64,000 bases of DNA from Steroidobacter denitrificans (GCF_001579945.1 NZ_CP011971.1:372001-436000), one strand, 5' to 3'. Shown: positions 8,167 through 17,448, counted from the first letter of the stretch. Notes: generated by a model not told the origin, from the letters alone. Translations and numbers: made by a program.

Positions 8167-8743
8167 CCGGCTCGTCGTGCCGCGCACCGCGAGGCTTGCG
8201 CTGGTGATTCCAGAGCACCTCCGTGCCATTCTCGTGGCGGGCCAAGACCCGCGCCACGACGAACAACAGATCCGACAGACGGTTGAGATACTGCGGCACT
8301 TCGGCGGCGATACTTTCATTCTGCGCCAAGAGCCATACGCGCCGTTCGGCACGGCGCGCGATCGTACGGGCCAGATGACAGGCTGCGGCCGCGGGTCCTC
8401 CGCCGGGCAGGATGAATTCCTTCAACGCCGGCAAGGGCGCGTTCAGCCGGTCCAGCGCCTGTTCCAGGCGGGCGATGTGTTCGGCAGTGATGCAGCGATA
8501 GCCCGGCACCGCCAATTCGCCCCCCAGGTCGAAAAGTTCGTGCTGCAGGCGGGTCAATAATTCCACGATCTCCGCCGGCAGTCCGGGGACGGCCAGTACC
8601 ATCCCCAGCACGCTGTTGGTTTCATCCGTGGCTCCATAGGCCTCTATGCGCGCATGGGTCTTGGCGACGCGCGTGCCGTCTCCCAGGCCGGTCGTGCCTC
8701 GATCGCCGGTGCGCGTATAGATCTTGCTGAGACGATTTCCCAT
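8156..8743 (-). CDS. pduO: Cob(I)alamin adenosyltransferase (PduO type)
   Basis: 195 aa. Transfers adenosyl from ATP to cob(I)alamin to form coenzyme B12. The N-terminal ATP-binding loop KIYTRTGDRGTTGLGDG begins at residue 7. The trimer-forming helices carry the family blocks ATDETNSVLG, LQHELFDLGGELAV and PQYLNRLSDLLFVVARV. The chosen start MGNRLSK puts the conserved block at the usual distance from the N-terminus; the longer open frame has no family features. It lies 171 bp downstream of btuB on the same strand, so it is probably co-transcribed under the cobalamin riboswitch. Confidence 0.94.
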   Translation of the reverse strand: MGNRLSKIYTRTGDRGTTGLGDGTRVAKTHARIEAYGATDETNSVLGMVLAVPGLPAEIVELLTRLQHELFDLGGELAVPGYRCITAEHIARLEQALDRLNAPLPALKEFILPGGGPAAAACHLARTIARRAERRVWLLAQNESIAAEVPQYLNRLSDLLFVVARVLARHENGTEVLWNHQRKPRGARHDEPVKD

Positions 8744-8914
8744 TGAAGCAGTTCCGATGGCGGCGCGGTCTGCGCCGGAATGCATTACGTTGCCTCGCTT
8801 GCAAGCGGCCTGCAAGCCATGCCGCCTGATGGCCGAAGCGGCCTCGGGATCCGGCCGGTCGTTGCCGGAGCCCGGTCGGCCGTCATGTACTCAGATACTC
8901 GGAAGGCCTGGCGT

Positions 8915-10888
8915 TCAGAAGGCTTGGCGAATACCGGCGAACAAGCCGCGGCCGATCGATCCATAGCCCGCGGCGGTCTGGTATTTTTCGTCGAACGCGT
9001 TTTCCAGTCGGCCGAAGATCTCGAGTGTGCGAGTGACGGCATACGTGGCGCGCAGATCGACCAAGGTATAGTCATCCAGCACGATGGTATTGGCCGGATC
9101 GTCGAAGCTTCGGCCGGCATGCTGTACGGCCACGGTGGTCGTCAATCCGATCGGCCAGGCGTAGCTCAGGCTGGCGTTGGCGGTTTGCTTGGGACGGCGC
9201 GCCAGCGCCCGGCCGAAATTGGCGTCGCTCCGGGTCGCGTTTTGCGCATCCAGACTGGTGTAGTTCGCCGTGAAACGCAGGCGCTCGCCGAGTTGCGCGG
9301 CCAAGCCTAACTCCACGCCGTCCGCGGTCGTCTTCTGCAGGTTGTCATAGAAGCCGAAAGGTCGCGTGACGCAGCGCGGATCGGCGTTACCGTAGCAGGA
9401 AACGAAGTCGATCATGTTGTTGGTATCGCGGCTGAAGTAGGTTGCCGAGACGACCAGCGTGCCGTCGAGGAGCCGCTGTTCGATACCCGCGTCCCAGCCC
9501 TCGGCCTTCTCGGCGGCGAGCGCTTCGTTACCGTAGTCGCTGAACAATTGGTACAGCGTCGGCGCCTTGAAACCCTCGCCGTAGCTGGCGCGCACCAGGG
9601 TCGTGGGCGTCATCGACCACGCCAGTGCGGCGCGACCGGTGGTGGAGTCGCCGAAGGTTTCGTGGTCGTCGTAACGCAACCCGGCGGTCAAGGTCAGGGT
9701 TTTCAGCGCCGTGGTCGAGAGCTGCGCGTAGGCGCTGTCCAGCCGGACGTCGTTTTTCATGGGCACCGGATTCGGATCGAAGTCGCTCGGCGCAGAGATC
9801 GTTTCGAGCTGCGAGGTCTCGGATTCCAGTCCGAACACCGCGTCCCAGCGCTCGTTCAGTAGCAGCGTGCCCTGGTACTCCCAGCGCTCGTTACGGCCGG
9901 TAGCGTCGAAGGTTTTCGGGTACGGATTGCTTGGATCGAAGTCTTCGCGGTCAGTGTCGGTGTACGCAAATCCGAAGCGGTTGGACAACCGGCCGTCGAG
10001 AGCGGTGAGATTGAGGCCTGCATAGGCCACCAGTTCTTCGTGATAGCCGTATTCGCCGGTATCGGCCAGGCCGTACGCAGGCGGCGGAAAGCCGTCGAAT
10101 TCCGCCCTTCCCTTGCTCCAGGTGGAGCGTAACTCGGCCGAGGCGGCGGCGCTGAGCTTGAGCAGGCCGCGCACGTTGAAGCCGACATTGCGATAGCCGT
10201 CTTTTTCGCTGCCGCCGAACCTTTTGTCGAATGAGGAGATGCCGTCGGTGGTGAGATAATTGCCGCCGATGCGCCAGGCGAAGCGTTCGCCGCCGGCCTC
10301 GGCGCGTGCGTTGAGCGCCGCCGTGCCGCGCGCACCGCCTTCGGCAGACAGGGATCCCGACAACGGACCTTCCGGTACGGAGGTGACGATGTTTACCACG
10401 CCGCCGATCGCCTGGCTGCCCCATAGTGTGGATTGCGGGCCGCGCAATATCTCGATGCGCGCGTCATCGTTCGCGAGCAGATGGCCGAAATTATAACCGC
10501 CGCCAACGGAGGAAGGGTCATTCAGCTTGACGCCGTCGATCAGTACGACGGTCTGATCGGTTTCAGCACCGCGAATGCGCACTGAGGTCACCGCGCCGAA
10601 ACCGCCATTGCGCGACACGACCACGCCCGGCGTGGCTGCCAGCAGATCCGCCACCATGGTGCGCTGGCTCGAGCGGATCTCATCCGGCTCGATGACGGTG
10701 ACCGAATCGCCGATACCGGATTGCAGTTGTTCGATGCGATTGGCGGTGACGACGACTCGATCCAGTGTGCGAGGTTCGGGGGCAGTTGCGGCTACGGATA
10801 CGGCCGGCGGCAGGAACAGCAGAAACGTGGATAAAACAACAAGGGTACACGCCGACGCCATAGGGTGTAGAGAGTATGGAATATGCAT
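8915..10888 (-). CDS. btuB: Vitamin B12 TonB-dependent outer-membrane receptor BtuB
   Basis: 657 aa. Imports cobalamins across the outer membrane using TonB energy. Signal peptide at residues 1-~34 (TLVVLSTFLLFLPPAVSVAA), then TonB-box-like LDRVVVTANR. The plug domain follows (DLLAATPGVVVSRNGG, VRIRGAETDQTVVLIDGV, RIEILRGPQSTLWGSQAIGG), then a 22-strand-type barrel ending in the BtuB-like tail YGSIGRGLFAGIRQAF with a terminal Phe. The ATG at 10888 begins the signal peptide. The cobalamin riboswitch upstream on the same strand fixes the likely substrate. Expression is expected to fall when B12 is plentiful. Confidence 0.95.
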   Translation of the reverse strand: MHIPYSLHPMASACTLVVLSTFLLFLPPAVSVAATAPEPRTLDRVVVTANRIEQLQSGIGDSVTVIEPDEIRSSQRTMVADLLAATPGVVVSRNGGFGAVTSVRIRGAETDQTVVLIDGVKLNDPSSVGGGYNFGHLLANDDARIEILRGPQSTLWGSQAIGGVVNIVTSVPEGPLSGSLSAEGGARGTAALNARAEAGGERFAWRIGGNYLTTDGISSFDKRFGGSEKDGYRNVGFNVRGLLKLSAAASAELRSTWSKGRAEFDGFPPPAYGLADTGEYGYHEELVAYAGLNLTALDGRLSNRFGFAYTDTDREDFDPSNPYPKTFDATGRNERWEYQGTLLLNERWDAVFGLESETSQLETISAPSDFDPNPVPMKNDVRLDSAYAQLSTTALKTLTLTAGLRYDDHETFGDSTTGRAALAWSMTPTTLVRASYGEGFKAPTLYQLFSDYGNEALAAEKAEGWDAGIEQRLLDGTLVVSATYFSRDTNNMIDFVSCYGNADPRCVTRPFGFYDNLQKTTADGVELGLAAQLGERLRFTANYTSLDAQNATRSDANFGRALARRPKQTANASLSYAWPIGLTTTVAVQHAGRSFDDPANTIVLDDYTLVDLRATYAVTRTLEIFGRLENAFDEKYQTAAGYGSIGRGLFAGIRQAF

Positions 10889-11009
10889 GGGCAGAGCTCC
10901 GCAACGAACGCAACCACATGGTTCGTCGCGAGCGCGAGCCATGTACAGGTCGCCACTCGGGAACTCCCGCTCTCGCAGCACACCCCGGCTGCTCGATGGA
11001 CGACTGCGG

Positions 11010-11186
11010 CAAGCAGGTCTCCTGGCTCGTGGCTGGGTCCGTTCGCGTCACCTTCCCGGATCACGGAGGCCCGTGAAATCCAGTGGTTCATCGACGCACG
11101 GCATACCACTTACAGTTGCGGGGACAGCCCGGGTATTGACCCGGTTCCCATTTGAATCCCTGGGGAATGCCGAGCACCGGCCTGTA
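11010..11186 (-). promoter_or_regulatory. Cobalamin riboswitch upstream of btuB
   Basis: Read on the minus strand, the conserved blocks occur in order: GGTGCTCGGC, GGGAACCGGG, CTGTCCCCGCAACTGTAAG, CCACTGG, GGGAAGGTGACGCGAA, and the B12 box AGCCAGGAGACCTGC (plus-strand 11013-11027). It ends about 125 nt before the btuB start. Adenosylcobalamin binding is expected to repress btuB and the adenosyltransferase gene. The rest of the 10889-11410 gap shows no gene. Confidence 0.95.
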
Positions 11187-11410
11187 TTACAGGCGATGCG
11201 CGGCGTTCTCGTCGCGGGGAACTTGTCGCTGCAGTGGATGATGAAGCCAAACCATTGCGCTCGTCAACTTGCGGGGTGTCGGCGAGGTTCGCAGCAGGAT
11301 ATCCGCAAAGTGCACGTTCTCCGGGCGGCGCACCGGGTATGCCGCCATACCGACAGGCCGTTACCCGGCAGGCTTCTTCCGGATCCGAGCCGCGCGTATC
11401 ATGAGAACAT

Positions 11411-12181
11411 ATGAATCAATCCCCTTTTCTGAGCGCCGCCCTGGATGCGGCGCGCGCCGCCGCCGATGTCATTCGTCGCTACTATCAGCGTAATCTCGAA
11501 GTCGTCCTCAAGGACGATAAGTCGCCGGTTACCCGGGCGGATGTGGAGACCGAGAAGGTGATCCGCGGCTTGATCGGCGAGCGTTTCCCGGATCATGGCT
11601 TCTACGGCGAGGAAACAGGGCAGAGCGCGATCGATGCCGATTATCTCTGGCTGGTCGATCCGATCGACGGTACCAAGGCGTTCGTGCGCGAATATCCTTT
11701 CTTTTCCACCCAGATCGCGCTGATGCATCGCGGGCATCTGATCGTGGGCGTGTCCTCCGCGCCCGTATATGGCGAGATCGCCTATGCCCAAGCCGGCGAG
11801 GGCGCCTGGCTCGACGGTCGTCCGATCCGGGTCAGCGAGATCGACGCGATCGAGCAATGCGCGATTTCAGGTGGGAATCTCAAGACCTTGGCCGCCGGTC
11901 CGGGCTGGGCTCGTTATGGACGACTGGTCGAGCGCGCCAGCCGTATTCGCGGTTACGGGGACTTTCTGCACTATCATCTGCTGGCCGCGGGCAAGATCGA
12001 CGTGGTCATCGAATCCGATGTGAATATCCTGGATATTGCTGCGCTCGCGGTCATCGTCGAGGCCGCCGGTGGCCGCTTCACGGATCTGCAGGGACGGGCG
12101 CCGACGCTTCAGACTACCTCGGTGGTGGCCACGAACGCCAGGCTGCACGAAGAGGTACTCGCCAGCCTGGGGGAGACTTGA
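11411..12181 (+). CDS. Inositol-monophosphatase-family phosphatase (CysQ/HisN-like)
   Basis: 256-aa Mg-dependent phosphomonoesterase of the IMPase fold. Metal-site motifs are present: GEETG (E67) and DPIDGT (D83, D86), plus the C-terminal motif ESDVNILDIAALAVIVEAAGG with the metal-binding Asp before IAAL. The family includes CysQ (3'-phosphoadenosine 5'-phosphate phosphatase), inositol-1-phosphatase and a histidinol-phosphatase type; the GDFLHYHLLAAGKID segment resembles the last, but I cannot choose between them. It is divergent from btuB and converges on the ABC ATPase gene 6 bp away. Confidence 0.88.
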   Translation: MNQSPFLSAALDAARAAADVIRRYYQRNLEVVLKDDKSPVTRADVETEKVIRGLIGERFPDHGFYGEETGQSAIDADYLWLVDPIDGTKAFVREYPFFSTQIALMHRGHLIVGVSSAPVYGEIAYAQAGEGAWLDGRPIRVSEIDAIEQCAISGGNLKTLAAGPGWARYGRLVERASRIRGYGDFLHYHLLAAGKIDVVIESDVNILDIAALAVIVEAAGGRFTDLQGRAPTLQTTSVVATNARLHEEVLASLGET

Positions 12182-12187
12182 GCATCT

Positions 12188-12964
12188 TCAGGCGACGACG
12201 AAAGTCCGCCCCTGAGCCCAGGCGATCTCGCGCACCGGTACCCCATACAAGCGTGAGATCGTCTCTTCGGTGAGCACTTCGCGGCTTGGACCGCTCAACC
12301 ATTCGCCGCCGCCGAACAGCAACAGCGCATGATCGGCGAAACGTGCCGCCAGGCCGGCATCGTGCAGACTCATCATCACCGCATGACCGGCGCGGGTGCG
12401 TTCCTTCATCAGCTTGAGCACATCCATCTGGTGATGCGGATCGAGATGATTGAGCGGCTCGTCCAGCAGGAACAAGTCGGGATTCTGTGCCAGCAGGCTG
12501 GCGATCGCGACCCGGCGGCGCTCCCCGCCCGACAAGGTCGCCACATCGCGTTGCGCGAACGATTCCATGCCGACGGCCGCCAGTGCCGCCCGCGAAGCCA
12601 CGCGATCATTTTCGTTTTCCCACGCCCAGAAACCAATATGCGGATGCCGCCCGACCAGCACGGTGTCGAGCACGCTCGATGGAAAAGGATCCTCGGTGCC
12701 TTGCAGCAGCAACCCCAGGCTGAGCGCCAATTCACGACGCGACAACGTGTCGATCCGCTGTGTACCGATCTTGATCTCACCGCCGGCGGGTGCGCGCAGG
12801 CCGGCAAGAGTATGCAAGGTCAATGTTTTGCCGGTGCCGTTACGGCCCAGGATGCAGGTCATCGTTCCCGCATGGACGGAGAGTTCCAACTCATGCACAA
12901 GGGGATGCCCGGCGACTTCCACGGTGAGCCGATGGCATGTCAAAAGCGCCGATGCGGCATTCAT
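12188..12964 (-). CDS. ABC transporter ATPase, BtuD/FecE type
   Basis: 258-aa ATPase of importers for cobalamin or ferric chelates. Walker A GRNGTGKT at 40-47, signature LSGGE at 144-148, Walker B LFLLDEP at 164-170, and switch histidine in MSLHDAGL. The chosen start MNAASALL avoids overlap with yraN; the open frame reaches 13048. No permease or binding-protein gene is next to it. Its closeness to the riboswitch-controlled btuB suggests it energises B12 uptake (BtuD), but a siderophore or haem role is not excluded. Confidence 0.88.
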   Translation of the reverse strand: MNAASALLTCHRLTVEVAGHPLVHELELSVHAGTMTCILGRNGTGKTLTLHTLAGLRAPAGGEIKIGTQRIDTLSRRELALSLGLLLQGTEDPFPSSVLDTVLVGRHPHIGFWAWENENDRVASRAALAAVGMESFAQRDVATLSGGERRRVAIASLLAQNPDLFLLDEPLNHLDPHHQMDVLKLMKERTRAGHAVMMSLHDAGLAARFADHALLLFGGGEWLSGPSREVLTEETISRLYGVPVREIAWAQGRTFVVA

Positions 12965-13031
12965 GATTTGCGCCAGCTGATTTCGGCCGCCGGACCGGCG
13001 CAAGGAAGCTTCGCAACGGAATCGGGATTCT

Positions 13032-13400
13032 TCAAAGACTGAAGGCATTCTTGATCCAGTCGATCGTGCTGCCCGGTATGCGGCCGTCGATCGCGATCAC
13101 ATCGAAACGGGCCGGATGGCATCTTAATTCGGGGTGGGTCAGCAGCAGATGCCGGGCGGCATTTGCCAGGCGCCGCTGCTTGCGCCAGGTGACTGAGGCG
13201 GCGGCGCTTCCGAAACGGGCCTCGGACCGGTAGCGTACCTCGGTCAGCACCAGGGTGGCGCCGTCGCGCAGCACCAGGTCGATTTCTCCGGCCTTGCATC
13301 GATAATTCCGGATGACGAGAGTCAGTCCGGCACGTTGCAGATACGCAAGCGCCGTATCCTCGGCGTGGCGTCCGGTGTCTTGTCGGCGGCGCTTGTCCAT
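13032..13400 (-). CDS. yraN: YraN/UPF0102 family nuclease-like protein
   Basis: 122 aa with a restriction-endonuclease-like fold. Family motifs: GRHAEDTALAYL near the N-terminus, NYRCKAGEIDLVLRDG, then VLTEVRYRSEARFG (the usual EVK/R core). It lies 30 bp downstream of lpoA on the same strand, the gammaproteobacterial lpoA-yraN order. The cellular role is unproven; the fold suggests a nucleic-acid-processing enzyme. Confidence 0.93.
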   Translation of the reverse strand: MDKRRRQDTGRHAEDTALAYLQRAGLTLVIRNYRCKAGEIDLVLRDGATLVLTEVRYRSEARFGSAAASVTWRKQRRLANAARHLLLTHPELRCHPARFDVIAIDGRIPGSTIDWIKNAFSL

Positions 13401-13430
13401 GCGGTTTGCCGGGATTGCTGGCTGCAGAAT

Positions 13431-15374
13431 TCAAAGGGATGGAGCCGCGAGAACATCAGCCGTGCGCGGCGCCGTTCTGCGCGTGTCATCGCTTGTCGTT
13501 GCGCCGATGTGCCCGCTGCCGAGCGCCACCGGGCGTCCGTTCGACACCCGAGCCCAGTCGAGTCCGCGATGCACGCGTCCTTCGGTATCGATGGAGAGGG
13601 ATCCTGTCATGCCGGGAATCACCTGCGTCTGTCCGAACTTTCCGGCTTTGAGCAAAGGTACGAGCCGATAGGCATCAAAGCCGAAAGCGTACAGACGCCC
13701 GCGTCCGCGGGCGCGCACCGGCCAGTAGCGGTTCAAGGCGTCGCGCAACTGGGTGGAGACCGCGTCGGGAGAAATGACCCAAGGCATATCCGGAAATATC
13801 ACGCCTTCCAGGTCATCGTTCGCCTGGACGTCGGGTTCGAAAATATCCGACGTGGCATACACCGGTAAATCCTCGGCGAGGTGAAATCGCAGTGCAGGCC
13901 GTAGCGAGCGGCCTTGTACAGGCTGCGCACCGATGAACACGAACTGCGCGTCGCCGCGCCGACGAGGCTCGAATTGCAGGCGCGTTCCCAGCAGAGCATC
14001 GAGTGCCTGGGCACGTGCGCGCGATTCATCGACCAGCAGCAGGTGCGTGATGGGCTGCGAGAAATCACGCTGCGAAGGATCGTAGAAGCGTACGCCTGCT
14101 ATTGCGCCGCCGCGTGCCTTGAGTTCCAGATCGAAGGCGCCGAACACGCGGCGGCCCCATTCATTGTTCGGCATCAGCACGAGTCCACGCGGCCGGCCAT
14201 CGGCGATGACTCGTTGAGCGACCTGGCGCGCTTCGTCCTCGGGATCGAGTGCGAACTGGAACATCAGGGAGGGCGCGATAGCCTGACCGTGCAATTGATT
14301 CAGGGCCAGGGTAAGCACGGATGTTGCTGCCGATGCTGCCACTGCTGCGACCTCGTCCTTGGTCAGCGGGCCGACGATGAACTGCGCTCCATCGGCAATG
14401 GCGCGGCGATAAGCGGTCGTTGCATCCGCCTGCGCAGTGTCGTAGACATTCAGCATCGGCCGACGTGCAGGATCCTGCTGCAGCATGGCGGCGAGAAATC
14501 CGTCGCGCACCGCCATGCCGAAGGCCTGTTGGCGTCCGGACAGAGGGAGTACCAAGGCGATGTGCGCCGGATAATCCAGTCCTACGCCGAGTTGGGGCAG
14601 TATTTCTTCGTTCAGGAACGAGTTGGCGGGATGGCCCGGATAGCGTCTGCGCCAGTCGGTGAGCCCTTCTTTCGCGGTAAACGGGTTTCTTGCTGCAGCC
14701 AGTGCCGCATGCCCCAATTCCAGCCAGCCAATGAGGATGGCGCCGGCACCCGCTGGCGGCGTGAAGTCGGCATTGCCGGCGGCGCTTTCCTGTAAGCCCT
14801 GCCAAATCAAGCGGCGATTGGCGCGTAATTGCGTCTCGCTGAGCATGCCGCGTTCGCGTTCAAGAGCGGCGTCCACGCCGGCTGCTGGACGGTTGTCGGC
14901 AAACGAGGCGCGCGCGCGCAGAGCAAGGATGTCGCCGGCGTCATCGCGGGGCAGGGGCTGCGGGATACGTTCCAATTCGGCCAGTGCCTGCCGGGGACGC
15001 CCGGCTTGCAGCGCGAGTTCGGCAGCGACTTGTGCGCGCAGGATGAAATCTGCGGTCGGCAGGCTGGCATTCACCTGCCCGAGCAATACGCGGGCGCGCT
15101 CCGGCTGACCGGTATGTATGTACTCGCGCGCCGCGCGCAGCCGAAAGCGATCACGCAATTCGCCGGAAGACTGCGCGGCCAGGGCCTCGTAAATCCGGGC
15201 AGCCTCGTCGTGATTGCCCTCGCGCGACAGTTTTTCCGCCTGGTTGGACTGCTTCTCGGCGCCCAGGCGCAGCGGTTGGCTCGGCGCCGTCGAACAGGCG
15301 GAGAGCAGCGCGAGCAGGAGCGCCGCAACGCAGACTGGAATGTCCAGCGGAATGGATTTCGAACGTCTCGGCAT
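13431..15374 (-). CDS. lpoA: LpoA (YraM/LppC) outer-membrane lipoprotein, PBP1A activator
   Basis: 647 aa. In E. coli, LpoA reaches through peptidoglycan from the outer membrane and activates the PBP1A synthase. Lipobox LSAC (C27). The N-terminal part is a TPR-like helical domain (residues ~35-230). The C-terminal part is a periplasmic-binding-protein-like fold (HIALVLPLSGRQQAFGMAVRDGF, then FIVGPLTKDEV and LVLMPNNEWGRRV). Shine-Dalgarno GGAG lies 9 nt ahead of the ATG. It is divergent from rsmI, as in E. coli. Confidence 0.94.
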   Translation of the reverse strand: MPRRSKSIPLDIPVCVAALLLALLSACSTAPSQPLRLGAEKQSNQAEKLSREGNHDEAARIYEALAAQSSGELRDRFRLRAAREYIHTGQPERARVLLGQVNASLPTADFILRAQVAAELALQAGRPRQALAELERIPQPLPRDDAGDILALRARASFADNRPAAGVDAALERERGMLSETQLRANRRLIWQGLQESAAGNADFTPPAGAGAILIGWLELGHAALAAARNPFTAKEGLTDWRRRYPGHPANSFLNEEILPQLGVGLDYPAHIALVLPLSGRQQAFGMAVRDGFLAAMLQQDPARRPMLNVYDTAQADATTAYRRAIADGAQFIVGPLTKDEVAAVAASAATSVLTLALNQLHGQAIAPSLMFQFALDPEDEARQVAQRVIADGRPRGLVLMPNNEWGRRVFGAFDLELKARGGAIAGVRFYDPSQRDFSQPITHLLLVDESRARAQALDALLGTRLQFEPRRRGDAQFVFIGAQPVQGRSLRPALRFHLAEDLPVYATSDIFEPDVQANDDLEGVIFPDMPWVISPDAVSTQLRDALNRYWPVRARGRGRLYAFGFDAYRLVPLLKAGKFGQTQVIPGMTGSLSIDTEGRVHRGLDWARVSNGRPVALGSGHIGATTSDDTRRTAPRTADVLAAPSL

Positions 15375-15430
15375 CTGACTGCGCTCCGGCGCCGCGATCC
15401 AATCACGGGCTTACGAGAATCGGCTCGTCC

Positions 15431-15459
15431 ATTATAGTGCCGAGTGCCTGCCCCGGCGT
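15431..15459 (-). promoter_or_regulatory. lpoA: Putative lpoA promoter
   Basis: On the minus strand a perfect -10 TATAAT (plus 15431-15436) lies 57 bp upstream of the lpoA ATG. The hexamer 17 nt further up is ACGCCG, a poor -35. An inverted repeat CTCCACC/GGTGGAG (15469-15487) lies just upstream of it. Confidence 0.45.
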
Positions 15460-15538
15460 TCGGGCGTACTCCACCTTGCCGGTGGAGCCCTGCCGCGAGA
15501 GTAAGTGGAAGACAGCATGATCGCCGCTGTTGCCTGCT

Positions 15539-15554
15539 GATTTATGCATAAATC
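15539..15554. promoter_or_regulatory. 16-bp perfect palindrome in the lpoA-rsmI intergenic region
   Basis: GATTTATGCATAAATC is an exact palindrome and AT-rich against a GC-rich background. It ends 24 bp before the rsmI ATG (15579). It could be an operator or part of the rsmI promoter; no regulator is identified. Confidence 0.4.
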
Positions 15555-15578
15555 CAGTGAATTGGGGAATTTTTGATC

Positions 15579-16538
15579 ATGTCATGCTCTGTCCCCCCAG
15601 CCTTCGAGCAGCGTCCCGCGCCTTCAGAGGTGCGGGACGCCCCGGGTTTTGACGATCCGCTGGATGTCTCGCAGTCCTTGTCCAGCCGCGTTTCCGGATC
15701 CACGGATGCCGGGGTGCTGTTCGTGGTTGCCACGCCTATCGGCAATCTCGGGGATCTGAGCATACGGGCGAAAGAAGTGTTGGCGGGCGTGGATTTGATC
15801 GCCGCGGAAGACACGCGGCACACTCGGCAATTGTTGCAGGCCTGCGGCATCCATACGCCGCTGACCTCCCTGCATGAGCACAACGAAACGCGTAAAAGCG
15901 AGGCACTGGCGAGGCGCCTGGCACGGGGCGAGTCTGTGGCGCTGGTTTCGGACGCGGGAACGCCGCTGATCAGCGATCCCGGCTTCGATCTGATCGCCGC
16001 GGCGAAAAAACAGGACACCCGCATCGTGGTGGTGCCGGGACCGTGTGCGGCCATCGCTGCACTGTGCGTTGCCGGCCTGCCCACCGACCGGTTCAGTTTC
16101 GAGGGTTTTCCGCCCTCCAAAAGGGCTGCACGGCGCGCTTGGCTGGAGCGGCTGGCGCCGCAGGAGCGCACCATGGTGTTCTACGAGGCGCCGCATCGAT
16201 TGCGGGAACTGCTGGACGACATGCGTGAGATCCTGGGTGCGGATCGGCCGGCGAGCATCAGTCGTGAGCTGACCAAGCGTTTCGAGACGACCTATACGGA
16301 TACACTGGCCGGATTGAGCCGGCGCGCCCACGAGGATGCCGACATGTCGCGGGGTGAGATCGTACTGGTCGTGGGCGGCAATCCCGGGATTTCATCGGCA
16401 CGGACACCGGATACCGACCGGCTTCTGCGTGTCTTGCTGGAAGAGCTGCCGCCATCGCAGGCCGCGAAGATCGCAGCGCGCCTGACCGGGGAAAGGCGCA
16501 GCGACCTGTATGAGCGGGCGATGCGGGAACGCGGTTGA
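15579..16538 (+). CDS. rsmI: 16S rRNA (cytidine-1402-2'-O)-methyltransferase RsmI
   Basis: 319-aa SAM-dependent methyltransferase that 2'-O-methylates C1402 of 16S rRNA in the decoding centre. It is a tetrapyrrole-methylase-fold protein with motifs VATPIGNLGDLSIRAKEVL, AAEDTRHTRQLL, ALVSDAGTPLISDPG and VVPGPCAAIAAL. It has about 45 residues before the conserved core, longer than usual. The ATG at 15579 has GGGGA 10 nt upstream; a TTG two codons earlier is possible. It is divergent from lpoA. Confidence 0.96.
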   Translation: MSCSVPPAFEQRPAPSEVRDAPGFDDPLDVSQSLSSRVSGSTDAGVLFVVATPIGNLGDLSIRAKEVLAGVDLIAAEDTRHTRQLLQACGIHTPLTSLHEHNETRKSEALARRLARGESVALVSDAGTPLISDPGFDLIAAAKKQDTRIVVVPGPCAAIAALCVAGLPTDRFSFEGFPPSKRAARRAWLERLAPQERTMVFYEAPHRLRELLDDMREILGADRPASISRELTKRFETTYTDTLAGLSRRAHEDADMSRGEIVLVVGGNPGISSARTPDTDRLLRVLLEELPPSQAAKIAARLTGERRSDLYERAMRERG

Positions 16539-16662
16539 CCCGCGGGAAGCAAAGCCTCGTGCCCGGGCCGGCCGATCATTGCCGGGACCAGCAAGGCGAA
16601 TACCTGGCAGCACGCAGCGAAAGGGCTTGTATCCGGGGCTGGCAGCGCCCACCATAGACCCT

Positions 16663-17040
<378 letters not shown>

Positions 17041-17058
17041 TTTATTTTTCTCCCCGCA

Positions 17059-17098
17059 TGATTTCCATGACTTGATTTCATGGCCTGATTTCATGGCC
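17059..17098 (+). repeat. Short tandem repeat of TGATTTCATGGCC
   Basis: Two exact copies of the 13-mer (17073-17085, 17086-17098) are preceded by a degenerate copy TGATTTCCATGAC (17059-17071). It lies just downstream of rnpB; the role is unknown. Confidence 0.8.
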
Positions 17099-17323
17099 TG
17101 TTCGGGGCATTCCGCCGCCGGACCGCGGCGGCCCGTGCAAACGTCCGGGTCGTCCACCACGCGTCCGTAATCGCCAAAGGCGATACCTCGTTTTCCAGGT
17201 ATCGAATCGTTTTTGCGCACAATCTGTTCAAGCGGGTTTTTCAGGAGAGACAGGCGACAGGGCGAGGCCTTTTATCAAGCGTGCATTCCTACATAAAGAA
17301 CACTTCATAAGCCCATGATTTCT

Positions 17324-17383
17324 GTTAAGTCGCTTTCGGGCGATCCCGCCAGGGATCCGATTCCTGGTGCTAAGTCACTGTCG
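17324..17383 (+). repeat. Two 15-nt direct repeats upstream of the mra promoter
   Basis: GTTAAGTCGCTTTCG (17324-17338) and GCTAAGTCACTGTCG (17369-17383) match at 12 of 15 positions, with starts 45 bp apart. The second copy lies 26 bp upstream of the -35. They may be activator sites. Confidence 0.45.
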
Positions 17384-17409
17384 CAAAACGGGAAATCCCT
17401 CAGAAATTT

Positions 17410-17439
17410 TTGACTTGCGGGTTTCACGCTCCCTATAGT
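17410..17439 (+). promoter_or_regulatory. mra (dcw) sigma70-type promoter
   Basis: -35 TTGACT (17410-17415), 18-nt spacer, -10 TATAGT (17434-17439). The predicted start site, near 17446, falls at the edge of the MraZ boxes. This is the best sigma70-like match seen in the window and lies 90 bp ahead of mraZ. Confidence 0.8.
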
Positions 17440-17448
17440 GCAACTCAG

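Noticed and set aside
12965-13048. Extended start for the BtuD-like ATPase
   Set aside because: It would overlap yraN and add residues that the family does not have.
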